This document shows, one piece after another, positions 16,886 to 24,677 of a DNA stretch of 61,166 nucleotides. The stretch covers positions 1 to 61,166 of the forward strand of contig JBCBEX010000016.1 of NCBI GenBank assembly GCA_038528235.1. The letters run 5' to 3'. The stretch comes from JBCBEX01 sp038528235 (GTDB lineage Bacteria; Bacteroidota; Rhodothermia; Rhodothermales; Rubricoccaceae). Made by a program: the position numbers and the translations under genes. Within the stretch, counting starts at the first letter, position 1. Each line of letters opens with the position of its first letter. The notes beneath the pieces are model-generated. The model saw only the letters and a list, made by a program, of their open reading frames with translations. It did no database searches and had not been told where the DNA came from.

Positions 16886-18169
16886 ATGCTTCGTCCACTT
16901 GCTCTCTTCGGCGCACTACTCTGCGCGCTTCCAGCCTCGGCCCAAGGCGCGTTTAATTTGCTGGAACTAGGAGCGGCTCCGGGGATCCTGGCTCTCGGCG
17001 AAGCAGGTGCTGCCGTGCCCACTAGTGAGCCTCAAGCGTTTCTCTACAACCCCGCACACCTAGCTGCTGCTGCTGGGACATCCCACCTCACCCTGAGTGG
17101 ATATAGGCCTACCACGTGGTTTGCTCTAGATCTCCAGACCACGGCGCTGAGCGGCGGCCTTGCCCCTGCGCAGACAGGATGGCCCGTCTACCTAGGAGCC
17201 GGCGTATCCTACACACGGCAAGCCGATGCAATGCCTCGGGAGGTTCGTTCGGAGACAAACGAACTCATCGGCTCTATGACCGCCGATCAGCGAGCGTGGT
17301 CTGTTGGCGTAGGTGTTGGCTACGCAGGACCAGTGAAGACGCATCTGGGCGTCACGCTCCGGCGCCTGGACGCTGGGTTTGATGTCGAGGGCGGTAGTAC
17401 CGAGAGCGATGGCCTAGAGGAGTTTCGAAATGCCACGACGGCAGTGACGGCCTTTGATCTAGGCATTCTGGTGCGCGCTCCTATCGCTCAACTTGCCGGG
17501 TTGCGCACGCGCGATGCGGAGACCGGCCTGGCACTCGATGCCACGCTTGGCTATGCGCTCTCGGGCCTCGGCAGACGCAACGCGACCGACGCCGGGCTCA
17601 CAAATGAAGGTCCCCTGAGCCGTCGCGTTCGCCTCGGCTGGTCAGCGCAGGTAGGCTACGACCTCGACTTCGGCGGCGGTCCCGTACGGGTCGTCGAACT
17701 CACAGGCGTGGCGCAGGCCGACCGCGGGTTGCTTCGGGATCGGGTCGCCGGAGACTACGCTGCGCCGTTCGTCAATCCGCTTGCAGCGCTCACCGGCCAG
17801 GGCCGCTCAACGGAGATGGGGGTTGTTGAGAGGGAAGGCACGTTCACAGCCGTCATCACTGAATACGGGTATGTCGGCCGCCTTGGGGTGGAGCTTTCCT
17901 TGGTGGAGACCGTGATGTTGCGCCTCGGACGCCACCAGGGCGAGATGGAATTCCAGTGCGACGGCGATCAGGTGGGGGCCTGCGAGACGTTTGGGATCGA
18001 ACTCTCCACGGGCGGCGCCCTGCGTGCACTTGGGGGCGTTTTAGACCAGCCGCGCTGGCACGCGCTAGGCCACCGGCTTGATCTGCGCTACACCTACGCC
18101 TCCCATCCCATCGCAGACGCTTTCCACGTGCTCACGCTTCGAGTCGCGCCGTTCGCAGCGACTCCTTAG
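16886..18169 (+). CDS. PorV/PorQ-like outer-membrane protein, second tandem paralogue
   Basis: 427 residues from ATG 16886, the start of the signal peptide (MLRPLALFGALLCALPASAQ). The signature PGILALGEAGAAVPTSEPQAFLYNPAHLA parallels that of the gene before it, with the same barrel-like strand pattern and an ending DAFHVLTLRVAPF. Its codon use is less GC-rich than that of its neighbour, so the pair is either an old duplication or one copy was acquired. The stop codon overlaps the stop of the convergent glycosyltransferase by four bases (18166-18169). A degenerate REP-like piece (gtagagacgtgt) lies between the paralogues near 16796. Confidence 0.7.
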   Translation: MLRPLALFGALLCALPASAQGAFNLLELGAAPGILALGEAGAAVPTSEPQAFLYNPAHLAAAAGTSHLTLSGYRPTTWFALDLQTTALSGGLAPAQTGWPVYLGAGVSYTRQADAMPREVRSETNELIGSMTADQRAWSVGVGVGYAGPVKTHLGVTLRRLDAGFDVEGGSTESDGLEEFRNATTAVTAFDLGILVRAPIAQLAGLRTRDAETGLALDATLGYALSGLGRRNATDAGLTNEGPLSRRVRLGWSAQVGYDLDFGGGPVRVVELTGVAQADRGLLRDRVAGDYAAPFVNPLAALTGQGRSTEMGVVEREGTFTAVITEYGYVGRLGVELSLVETVMLRLGRHQGEMEFQCDGDQVGACETFGIELSTGGALRALGGVLDQPRWHALGHRLDLRYTYASHPIADAFHVLTLRVAPFAATP

Positions 18170-19155
18170 TCCGCCTCGACAACCTCTGCTTTTCGACGTG
18201 GCGCCGATAGTAGCACGGTCGGCTCCAGCGCCGTGCGCACGTCGTAGCTGTCGGTGCGCTCCATGCGGGGGCGGATCATCATCTCGCCGAGGAGGCCTGC
18301 CAGGAAGAGCTGCGACCCGAGCAGGATCAGCATCACGCCGAGCAGGAGCAGCGGGCGGCCAGAGAGCGAGTGCCCGTCGAGCTTGAGAACGGTGAGATAG
18401 AGGCTGATGAGAAAGCCCCCGATGAAAGCAAGCGTGCCGAGGCCGCCGAAGAAGTGCATCGGGCGGCGCATGAAGCGCGTCAGGAACGCGACCGTCATCA
18501 GGTCGAGGAAGCCGCGCACGAAGCGCTCCAGGCCGAACTTGGTGCGGCCATACTTCCGCTCGCGGTGCGCCACCACCTGTTCCTCGATGCGGGTGTAGCC
18601 CTCCCACTTTGCCAGGAGCGGGATGTAGCGATGGAGCTCGCCGTAGACGCGGACCGACTTCACGACCTCGGCGCGGTAGGCCTTCAGACCGCAGTTGAAG
18701 TCATGCAGCTTGATCCCGCTCACGAGGCGCGTGACGCCGTTGAAGAAGCGGCTCGGGATCGTCTTCGTGATCGGGTCGCGGCGCTTCTGCTTCCAGCCCG
18801 AGACGAGGTCGGCCCCCGCCTCCAGCCGCTGCAGCATCGTAGGCAGCTCGGCGGGGTTGTCCTGAAGGTCGGCGTCGAGCGTGCAGACGTAGCGCCCAGC
18901 GGCCCGCTCGAAGCCGACCGCCAGCGCTGCGCTCTTTCCATTGTTCTTGCGGAAGCGCACCCCCGCGAACCGCGCATCGACCTCGTGCAGCGCCTCGATC
19001 TCTTCCCATGAGCCGTCCGTGGAGCCATCGTCAATGAGCCAGACCTCGAAGCTGTAGCCCGCCCCGTCGAGCGCCGCGCGGATCTGCGTGGCGAGTTCGG
19101 GCAAGCTCTCGGCCTCGTTGTAGACCGGGACGACGACGGAGACGTCAGGCTGCAT
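18166..19155 (-). CDS. Family 2 glycosyltransferase with two C-terminal membrane helices
   Basis: 329 residues. GT-A catalytic domain at the N terminus: VSVVVPVYNEAESLPEL, IDDGSTDGSWEE (about 41-52), LDADLQDNPAEL (DxD-type metal site, about 93-104), and ISxFFN-like segments. Two transmembrane helices (about 238-258 and 270-292) resemble those of DPM1/GtrB/ArnC-type enzymes, which transfer a sugar from a nucleotide donor to polyprenyl phosphate at the inner membrane. The product would feed glycosylation outside the membrane. The stop overlaps the convergent gene by four bases. A TAGCTTTA element at 19206-19213 (minus strand) is a weak promoter candidate. Confidence 0.85.
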   Translation of the reverse strand: MQPDVSVVVPVYNEAESLPELATQIRAALDGAGYSFEVWLIDDGSTDGSWEEIEALHEVDARFAGVRFRKNNGKSAALAVGFERAAGRYVCTLDADLQDNPAELPTMLQRLEAGADLVSGWKQKRRDPITKTIPSRFFNGVTRLVSGIKLHDFNCGLKAYRAEVVKSVRVYGELHRYIPLLAKWEGYTRIEEQVVAHRERKYGRTKFGLERFVRGFLDLMTVAFLTRFMRRPMHFFGGLGTLAFIGGFLISLYLTVLKLDGHSLSGRPLLLLGVMLILLGSQLFLAGLLGEMMIRPRMERTDSYDVRTALEPTVLLSAPRRKAEVVEAD

Positions 19156-19294
19156 CGCTGAAGAGAGAGGACGTGGGCACGACTACGAGGAAACGCAGCC
19201 GCCCTTAAAGCTATGGACCGCCCTATCGTTTCCTCGGGCTCTTCTTTCACCGACGCCTCCCCTCCTCGTTTCACGCACCTCGTCTCTCCGCCAT

Positions 19295-20170
19295 CTAGCG
19301 TGCCTGCCCGATGCCGGAGATGTCATCCTCACCAAAACCTTGGGCGATGGCAGCAGCGTAGACCGCGCGGATCGCCTCAGTCGTCGGCACCGTGCCACCG
19401 GCAGCTTCGGCGAAGTAGCGCAGGTCCTTCTCGACGAGCGCGATCGGAAAGTTGGGCGGAAAGGCGTCGCGCAGCATCAGCGGGCGCATCAACTCCATGA
19501 TGGGACTCGTGACCGGCAACGCGCCGAGCGTGTCGAGCGCGGCATCCACGGCGAGATCATTCGTCTGGAAGAGCCGCACGGTGTCGGCGAGCGTGGCCAC
19601 CTGCGCCGCAAAGAGCATGTTGACGGCAAGCTTCATCGTCATGCCCGCGCCGACGGGCCCGATGTGGTGCACGCCGCCACCGAGCACGTCGAGGACGGGA
19701 CGGACCCCATCGAGTGCCGCCGCCTCGCCGCCAACGAGGAACGTCAGCATACCGTTCTCCGCATGCGGGCGCGTACCCACAACGGGAGCGTCGAGGAAGT
19801 GAGCGCCCCTCGCGGCGACTGCCTCGCCCAGTTCGCGCGTCCACGCAGGCGTGAGCGTGCTCGACGTGATCGCGACGGTGCCGGCGCGCAGCCCGTGCAC
19901 CGCGCCGGTATCGTCGGCGAGCCAAAGCGCGCGCGAGGCGACATCGTCTGAAACCATACCGATGACGAGATCGGCAGACGCCGCCGCTTCACGAGGCGTC
20001 GCGGCGACAGTCGCGCCCAGCGCTTCGAGCGGAGCCGCACGCTCGGCGCTGCGGTTCCAGACGGTGACGTTCCATCCCGCGTTGAGCAGGCGAGCGGCCA
20101 TGCGGCTGCCCATCGCGCCGAGGCCGAGGACGGCGATGCGGGCGGTGTCGGGAGTGAGGGGCGTAGACAT
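19295..20170 (-). CDS. NAD(P)-dependent beta-hydroxyacid dehydrogenase-type oxidoreductase
   Basis: 291 residues. N-terminal Rossmann fold with GLGAMGSRMAARL (16-28), then the family pattern VIGMVSDDVASRALWL, the substrate-binding DAPVVGTRPHAENGMLTFLVGG, and the catalytic lysine in GAGMTMKLAVNMLF (about 178). The all-helical C-terminal half completes a 3-hydroxyisobutyrate / glyoxylate reductase / GLYR1-type protein. The cytoplasmic reaction is oxidation or reduction of a short hydroxyacid or semialdehyde; the substrate cannot be fixed from sequence. The next gene upstream on the same strand is a Crp-type regulator, 77 bases away. Confidence 0.88.
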   Translation of the reverse strand: MSTPLTPDTARIAVLGLGAMGSRMAARLLNAGWNVTVWNRSAERAAPLEALGATVAATPREAAASADLVIGMVSDDVASRALWLADDTGAVHGLRAGTVAITSSTLTPAWTRELGEAVAARGAHFLDAPVVGTRPHAENGMLTFLVGGEAAALDGVRPVLDVLGGGVHHIGPVGAGMTMKLAVNMLFAAQVATLADTVRLFQTNDLAVDAALDTLGALPVTSPIMELMRPLMLRDAFPPNFPIALVEKDLRYFAEAAGGTVPTTEAIRAVYAAAIAQGFGEDDISGIGQAR

Positions 20171-20247
20171 CGGAGAATCGGGTTGGCTGAACGAAGTCGA
20201 ACGCGCTCAACCTAGCCGATCCCGCATGGCCACGGCCTTAACCTTTG

Positions 20248-20877
20248 CTAAGAACGCTCTCCGTTGCCCACGTTTTCTGTTTTGCCAGCACCTCTACGTA
20301 GCCGCGAGAGGTGCACCTCGGAGACGCCGAGGTACGACGCGATGTGGTACTGCGGCACGCGCTGGAGCAGATCCGGATGCGCCGCGCGGAAGGCGCCGTA
20401 GCGCGCTCGCGCATCGTGCTGGAGGAAGCTCCGCGTCCGTTGCTCCTTGCGAACGAGCAGCAACTCAGCGAAGCATCGTCCTAGCCGGTCGAACACGGGA
20501 TCGGCTTCGTAGAGCACCGTGAACGCCGCACAGTCGGCCGCGAGGTAGGTCGTCGGCTCCAGTGCCTCAATGCCATAGAGCACCGGCAGGTCGAGCCGGG
20601 CCGAGGCGAGCGCGCCTGCAAACGTGTCCTCGGCGACGAACGCTTTGTTGGACTCGGCTCCGTCCTCGCCGCCATAGTAGAAGCGCAGCAGCCCGTCCAC
20701 GACGAACAGAATCTCGTGACGCCTATCGCCAGGCTGGAGCAGCCGGTCGCCCTTCGCCGCCTGCCGCTCCTCGAAGATTGAGGCGAGCGTGGCGAACTGC
20801 GCCTCCGACAGTGCCACCCAATCGGCGAGGGCCGCGCGCATCCGTTCGAGGGCGATGCCCTCCGTAGCCGTGGTCAT
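20248..20877 (-). CDS. Crp/Fnr-family transcriptional regulator
   Basis: 209 residues. A cyclic-nucleotide-binding-like beta roll (about 20-125: KGDRLLQPGDRRHEILFVVDGLLRFYY) is followed by a dimer helix and a C-terminal helix-turn-helix (VPQYHIASYLGVSEVHLSRLRR). There are few cysteines and no Fnr-type cluster, and the phosphate-binding signature of true CRP is not conserved, so the effector is unknown. The form is that of the short Bacteroidota Crp relatives, often acting on neighbouring genes. It stands 27 bases downstream of a DCC-family gene on the same strand. Confidence 0.85.
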   Translation of the reverse strand: MTTATEGIALERMRAALADWVALSEAQFATLASIFEERQAAKGDRLLQPGDRRHEILFVVDGLLRFYYGGEDGAESNKAFVAEDTFAGALASARLDLPVLYGIEALEPTTYLAADCAAFTVLYEADPVFDRLGRCFAELLLVRKEQRTRSFLQHDARARYGAFRAAHPDLLQRVPQYHIASYLGVSEVHLSRLRRGAGKTENVGNGERS

Positions 20878-20904
20878 GGTTCGTGTTGGAAGCTCGGCGA
20901 CACG

Positions 20905-21396
20905 TCAGCCCGCCACCTGGTAGTCGAGGAAGCGGGCGCGCTCGTCGGGCGTGGGGAGGCGGCACGTGTCCTGCTTGCCGAACCACCGGTAGCGGTTGCG
21001 CGCGATCCAGTCATAGACGAGGTCGCGCAACGGGGCGGGTACGGCAAGAAATCCCTGCAGGAGCGGCCATCCCCCACCGAGGCGCGCGGCGATACGGAGC
21101 GCCGCCGCGGAGCGGAAATAGAGCTGGCCATTCTCGACGAGCGCGATGCTGTCCGGCGCGGTGGTCGCGGGCGTCGCGCCGGTGTAGCCGTGCCGCGCCA
21201 GCAGCGCCTGCCCCACGTCCGACTGCAGCGCTGCCATGCGAAAGACACGGGCACGGTCGCGGTCCATCACGAAGTTGACCGATGCGTTGCACAGGTTGCA
21301 GACGCCGTCGAAGAGAATGACGGGATGCTCGGCGAGCGTCGCAGGGTCCAGCACGGCCCCTGCGTCGTGTGTGACGAGATCGTTGCGAGTGGACAT
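20905..21396 (-). CDS. DCC-family thiol-disulfide oxidoreductase-like protein (DUF393)
   Basis: 163 residues from ATG 21396; upstream in-frame sequence lacks family similarity. The defining motif ILFDGVCNLCNASVNFVMDRD carries the CxxC cysteines of the thioredoxin-like DUF393 fold, followed by FRMAALQSDVGQALL and the typical ending YDWIARNRYRWFG. Such small cytoplasmic proteins are assumed to have thiol redox activity, which is inference here. Gene order is DCC, Crp-type regulator, oxidoreductase on one strand. It diverges from the chromate transporter with 110 bases between starts. Confidence 0.88.
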   Translation of the reverse strand: MSTRNDLVTHDAGAVLDPATLAEHPVILFDGVCNLCNASVNFVMDRDRARVFRMAALQSDVGQALLARHGYTGATPATTAPDSIALVENGQLYFRSAAALRIAARLGGGWPLLQGFLAVPAPLRDLVYDWIARNRYRWFGKQDTCRLPTPDERARFLDYQVAG

Positions 21397-21506
21397 CGGC
21401 GGGGACTTTCGATGGAGGCCGGGGGTAGGGACGTGCTGTACGCACCACCTCTCGAAAGGCTTCGCGTTTGTCTCCGTTCGCCTTTGTTCTCGCCGCACGT
21501 ATCGCC

Positions 21507-22751
21507 ATGTCTACACCGCCCTCGACTTCCGCACCGCCTGACGTCCCGCTCGGTGCGCGACTAGGCGAGCTAGCCCGGGTGTTCTTCAAGCTCGGCGTGA
21601 TCGGTTTTGGCGGCCCGGCGGCGCACATCGCTATGATGGAAGACGAGGTCGTCGAGCGGCGACGGTGGCTCTCGCGCCAGCACTTCCTCGACCTCATCGG
21701 CGCGACCAACCTCATCCCCGGCCCCAACTCGACCGAGATGACGATGCACGTCGGCTATGCACGGGCCGGTTGGGTCGGCCTCGCCGTGGCAGGCACCTCG
21801 TTCATCGTCCCGGCGGCGCTTTCGACAGGGCTCCTTGCGTGGGCCTATGTGGAGTATGGCACGCTGCCCGCCGTGGAGCCGTTTCTCGTGGGTATCAAAC
21901 CCGCCGTGCTCGCGGTGATCCTTGGTGCGCTGTGGCGGCTCGGCAAGAAGGCGATCAAGGGTTGGATGCTGGCTGTCCTCGCGGCCCTCGTATCGGTGTT
22001 GCTCGTGGCCGGGCTGTCCGAGATCGCGGCCCTCGTGCTCGGCGGCGTAGCTGGGATGCTCGGCCTCGTTGCCCTGCGTAGGCGTTCTACGAACGAAGAC
22101 CCACCCGAAGACAACGACTCCGATGCTTCCGACGAGGCAAAGGCGTCCATCAAGCGTGGATGGCTCGCGCTGTTGCCGATCCCGGCAGGCCTGGTGCAGG
22201 CGACCGCGGCCGCAACCGCGGCGGTCCCGCTTTGGAAGCTCGGGCTCTTCTTCCTGAAGGTCGGCGCGGTGCTCTACGGCAGCGGCTACGTCCTGATCGC
22301 GTTCCTCGAAGGCGACCTCGTGAACGACTACGGCTGGCTCACGCAGCAGCAACTCCTCGACGCCGTCGCCATCGGGCAGTTCACGCCCGGCCCGGTGCTC
22401 ACGACGGCCACCTTCATCGGCTACGTCCTCGGCGGCGTGCCAGGCGCGGTCGTGGCGACGGTCGGCATCTTCCTCCCCGCGTTCGTCTTCGCCGGGCTCC
22501 TTCACCCCATCGTTCCGAAGCTTCGCACATCGCCATGGACGGCCGCCTTCCTCGACGCGATCAACGCAGCGGCCGTAGCGCTCATGGCGGTCGTGACCGT
22601 ACAGCTCGGCCTCGACGTGCTCACGGGCTGGCTGCCCGTTGCCATCTTCGCCGTGGCCGCTGTGCTGGCGCTGCGCTACAAGGTCAACGCGGCATGGCTC
22701 GTCCTGGGCGGCGCCCTCGCCGGGTGGCTCGGCGCGACGCTCGGCCTGTGA
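21507..22751 (+). CDS. chrA: Chromate transporter family protein, two-domain (ChrA-like)
   Basis: 414 residues from ATG 21507. It has two homologous halves of about six membrane segments each. The first begins FFKLGVIGFGGPAAHIAMMEDE and has NLIPGPNSTEMTMHVGY; the second has FFLKVGAVLYGSGYVLIAFLEGD and AIGQFTPGPVLTTATFIGY. An Asp/Glu-rich cytoplasmic loop (about 196-225) joins them. Family members export chromate or related oxyanions across the inner membrane; the natural substrate here is uncertain. The following DinB gene starts 25 bases after the stop, so the two may be cotranscribed. Confidence 0.9.
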   Translation: MSTPPSTSAPPDVPLGARLGELARVFFKLGVIGFGGPAAHIAMMEDEVVERRRWLSRQHFLDLIGATNLIPGPNSTEMTMHVGYARAGWVGLAVAGTSFIVPAALSTGLLAWAYVEYGTLPAVEPFLVGIKPAVLAVILGALWRLGKKAIKGWMLAVLAALVSVLLVAGLSEIAALVLGGVAGMLGLVALRRRSTNEDPPEDNDSDASDEAKASIKRGWLALLPIPAGLVQATAAATAAVPLWKLGLFFLKVGAVLYGSGYVLIAFLEGDLVNDYGWLTQQQLLDAVAIGQFTPGPVLTTATFIGYVLGGVPGAVVATVGIFLPAFVFAGLLHPIVPKLRTSPWTAAFLDAINAAAVALMAVVTVQLGLDVLTGWLPVAIFAVAAVLALRYKVNAAWLVLGGALAGWLGATLGL

Positions 22752-22776
22752 GCCCGATCCACCCGACCTCCGACCT

Positions 22777-23226
22777 ATGACGGACCTTGCCCAGCTCTTC
22801 ACCTACGACTCCGACGCCAACCAGCGCCTCCTCGATGTACTCTGCGAGGCCGAGGTTGGGGATGCACCGCGCCTCGTCTTTGCGCACCTCGTCACGGCGA
22901 AGCAGGTGTGGCACGCACGTCTGAGCGCGGCGCCCTGGACCGGCCCCATCTGGCCGGACCTCGACTGGGACGCCTGCGCCGGTCTCATCACGTCCAACCG
23001 TGCGGATTTCGCAGTCTACTTCAGTGAGTTCGGCGAAGACCTCGATGGCTTTGTGGTCTACCACAACAGCCGAGGGCAACGCTTCGAGACGTCGCGCCGC
23101 GACATCCTGACCCATCTGCTGCTCCACGGCAGCTACCACCGCGGCCAGCTGGCCAGCACGCTCCGCGAGGCTGGACTCGATGCCCCCAACACGGACTTCA
23201 TCACGTTCGTCCGACAAGGGTTTTAG
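22777..23226 (+). CDS. DinB-family protein
   Basis: 149 residues from ATG 22777. Four-helix bundle pattern with the three metal-binding histidine positions of the family: HLVTAKQVWHARL in the second helix and LLLHGSYHRGQLASTLRE near the C terminus. DinB proteins are small cytoplasmic metal-binding bundles linked to stress and thiol-dependent chemistry; the reaction is unknown. It is the last gene before the candidate replication origin. Confidence 0.88.
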   Translation: MTDLAQLFTYDSDANQRLLDVLCEAEVGDAPRLVFAHLVTAKQVWHARLSAAPWTGPIWPDLDWDACAGLITSNRADFAVYFSEFGEDLDGFVVYHNSRGQRFETSRRDILTHLLLHGSYHRGQLASTLREAGLDAPNTDFITFVRQGF

Positions 23227-23587
23227 GAACAAGCAACTACTGTCCCCACTCAGGATTCTTCTCCACACTGTGGACACGGATGTGGAGAACAGGGGACACG
23301 GCGTGCCCAACTTTTCCACAATGCGGAGAAGTAAACCGGGCTGTGGATGTCAAGCCTGAAGCGCCCACGAACTATCCCGATGCCATCCACACCTGTGCAC
23401 TGTGCATAGGAACTAGCCTACCCACCGCCTGACCTATGTGGACACGTGTGGATACGTGGACAGCGTACCCCGATCTGCCGAAATACTACGGTATGGCGAC
23501 TGCTACGCTGCCTCTCACTTGTGGACGAGCCGGGGACGATCCTGTGGATGAGCGCTTACCTTTCCACGCTGTCGGACTCGTCTTCTG

Positions 23588-23650
23588 TTATCCACGTATC
23601 CACGGCCCTACTACACCTCCTATTCTTTTCTATTCAGGTTTATTTATTTA
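23588..23650 (+). promoter_or_regulatory. Candidate origin unwinding element (tandem DnaA boxes, trio-like run, AT tract)
   Basis: Two overlapping same-direction boxes, TTATCCACG and GTATCCACG, are followed by GGCC, then CTA CTA CAC CTC CTA TTC (23608-23625; complementary strand 3'-GAT GAT GTG GAG GAT AAG) and the AT-rich tract. The order matches the basal unwinding system described in Bacillus subtilis (boxes, GC-rich spacer, DnaA-trios). That this is where strands open is an inference. Confidence 0.6.
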
Positions 23651-23665
23651 GGGGCGTGGGAAAGC

Positions 23666-23702
23666 CCGACTGAGGTTGGATGTACCAGCCTATATCAGTC
23701 GG
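23666..23702. other. Hairpin with a TATA bulge between oriC and the Usp gene
   Basis: Arms ccgactga/tcagtcgg (perfect) and ggttgg/ccagcc (one wobble) form a 14-pair stem with loop atgta and a four-base bulge tata on the 3' side. It is 57 bases before the Usp start. It could be a 5' leader structure or a protein site at the origin edge; there is no T-run, so it is not a typical terminator. Confidence 0.5.
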
Positions 23703-23758
23703 AACGGTGTAGCGTCCGTATTCTGTGAGCGAAGCCATCCACCGACCCCCTGCTCGCC

Positions 23759-24616
23759 ATGGTTCGCCGCGTCCTCGTCGCCCTCGATCCTGACAACGAC
23801 ACGCCTGTTGCCATCCGATACGCCGCTGACATCGTGCGGCCGTGCGACGGCATCGTGACCGGTCTCGCGCTCGTGGCGAAAGATGCCATCGCTGGCGCGA
23901 CCGCAGGCAGCGGTATCGGCTCGATGTACTACGCGCAGAAGCGTCGGGACGAACTCTCTGCGCAGACACTCAAGCACGCTGAGGAACTGCTTGAGGAATT
24001 CGGAGCCACTTGCCAGCAGGATGGGGTTCGGTTCGAGAAAGCACACGTAGCCGTCGGGGTGCCCCATGAGCAGATCACGGAGCATCTCAAGTACCACGAC
24101 CTCCTCGTGGCAGGCGACGAGTCGCACTTCTACTACGCCGACCCGGCGAAGCGCACGCACGCCCTAGCCAAGATCGCCGAGCAAGGTGCCGGTGCCGTGC
24201 TGATCGTAGAGAAGGACCACCGCCCCACCGAACGCGTCCTCGTAGCCTTCGACGGTGGGAAGACGGCCGCCCGTGCGCTCCAGAAGTTTGCCCAACTCGC
24301 CCCTTTTGGTACCGGCGTGACCGTCGAGCTCGTGCACGTCCTCGGCGATGATGCGGACGATGTAAGGCTAGCGGCCCGCTACGACCTCGAACGTGCCGCG
24401 TCCTACCTCGACACCTACGGATTCGGCGATGTGGAGGTGACGCTGAAGCTCGGAGGCAACGTGCAGAAGGTCCTACTCGAACACGCCACCGAGTCGAACG
24501 CCGACCTCATCGTAGCCGGCGCGTACTCTCGGTCAGGCATCGGCCGCCTCTTCTTTGGCTCGACGGCTCAGGGATTGATCGAACAGAGCGACGTGCCGCT
24601 GTTTATGTACCACTGA
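23759..24616 (+). CDS. Tandem universal stress protein
   Basis: 285 residues with two UspA domains. The first (about 1-150, MVRRVLVALDPDNDTPVAIRYA) has lost the nucleotide-binding glycine motif, while the second (about 155-285, RVLVAFDGGKTAARAL) keeps it as GAYSRSGIGRLFFGSTA, suggesting ATP binding in the C-terminal half. The cytoplasmic role is stress survival; its partners are unknown. It is the first gene to the right of the candidate origin and faces comEC tail to tail. Confidence 0.9.
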   Translation: MVRRVLVALDPDNDTPVAIRYAADIVRPCDGIVTGLALVAKDAIAGATAGSGIGSMYYAQKRRDELSAQTLKHAEELLEEFGATCQQDGVRFEKAHVAVGVPHEQITEHLKYHDLLVAGDESHFYYADPAKRTHALAKIAEQGAGAVLIVEKDHRPTERVLVAFDGGKTAARALQKFAQLAPFGTGVTVELVHVLGDDADDVRLAARYDLERAASYLDTYGFGDVEVTLKLGGNVQKVLLEHATESNADLIVAGAYSRSGIGRLFFGSTAQGLIEQSDVPLFMYH

Positions 24617-24677
24617 GTGAGCTCCAAGGGTGACGGTGACCGTGCTGCCGTCCCGCGATTGCACTCGCAGTCCTCTG

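Larger units (their letters stand above)
23227..23758. other. oriC: Candidate chromosomal replication origin (oriC)
   Basis: A 532-base gene-free stretch packed with DnaA-box-like sites. Compared with TTATCCACA, six differ at one position: 23259-23267 (+), 23281-23289 (-), 23312-23320 (+), 23447-23455 (-), 23543-23551 (-), 23588-23596 (+). Six more differ at two positions: 23269-23277 (-), 23342-23350 (-), 23383-23391 (+), 23437-23445 (-), 23520-23528 (-), 23596-23604 (+). Directly after the last two overlapping boxes come a short GC run, a DnaA-trio-like run (23608-23625) and an AT-rich tract (23621-23650, 25 of 30 A/T) in an otherwise GC-rich chromosome. recF, mnmG-rsmG and parS sites lie within 30 kb. 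dnaA is not nearby, which is common in this phylum. No coding sequence was seen in it. Confidence 0.8.
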
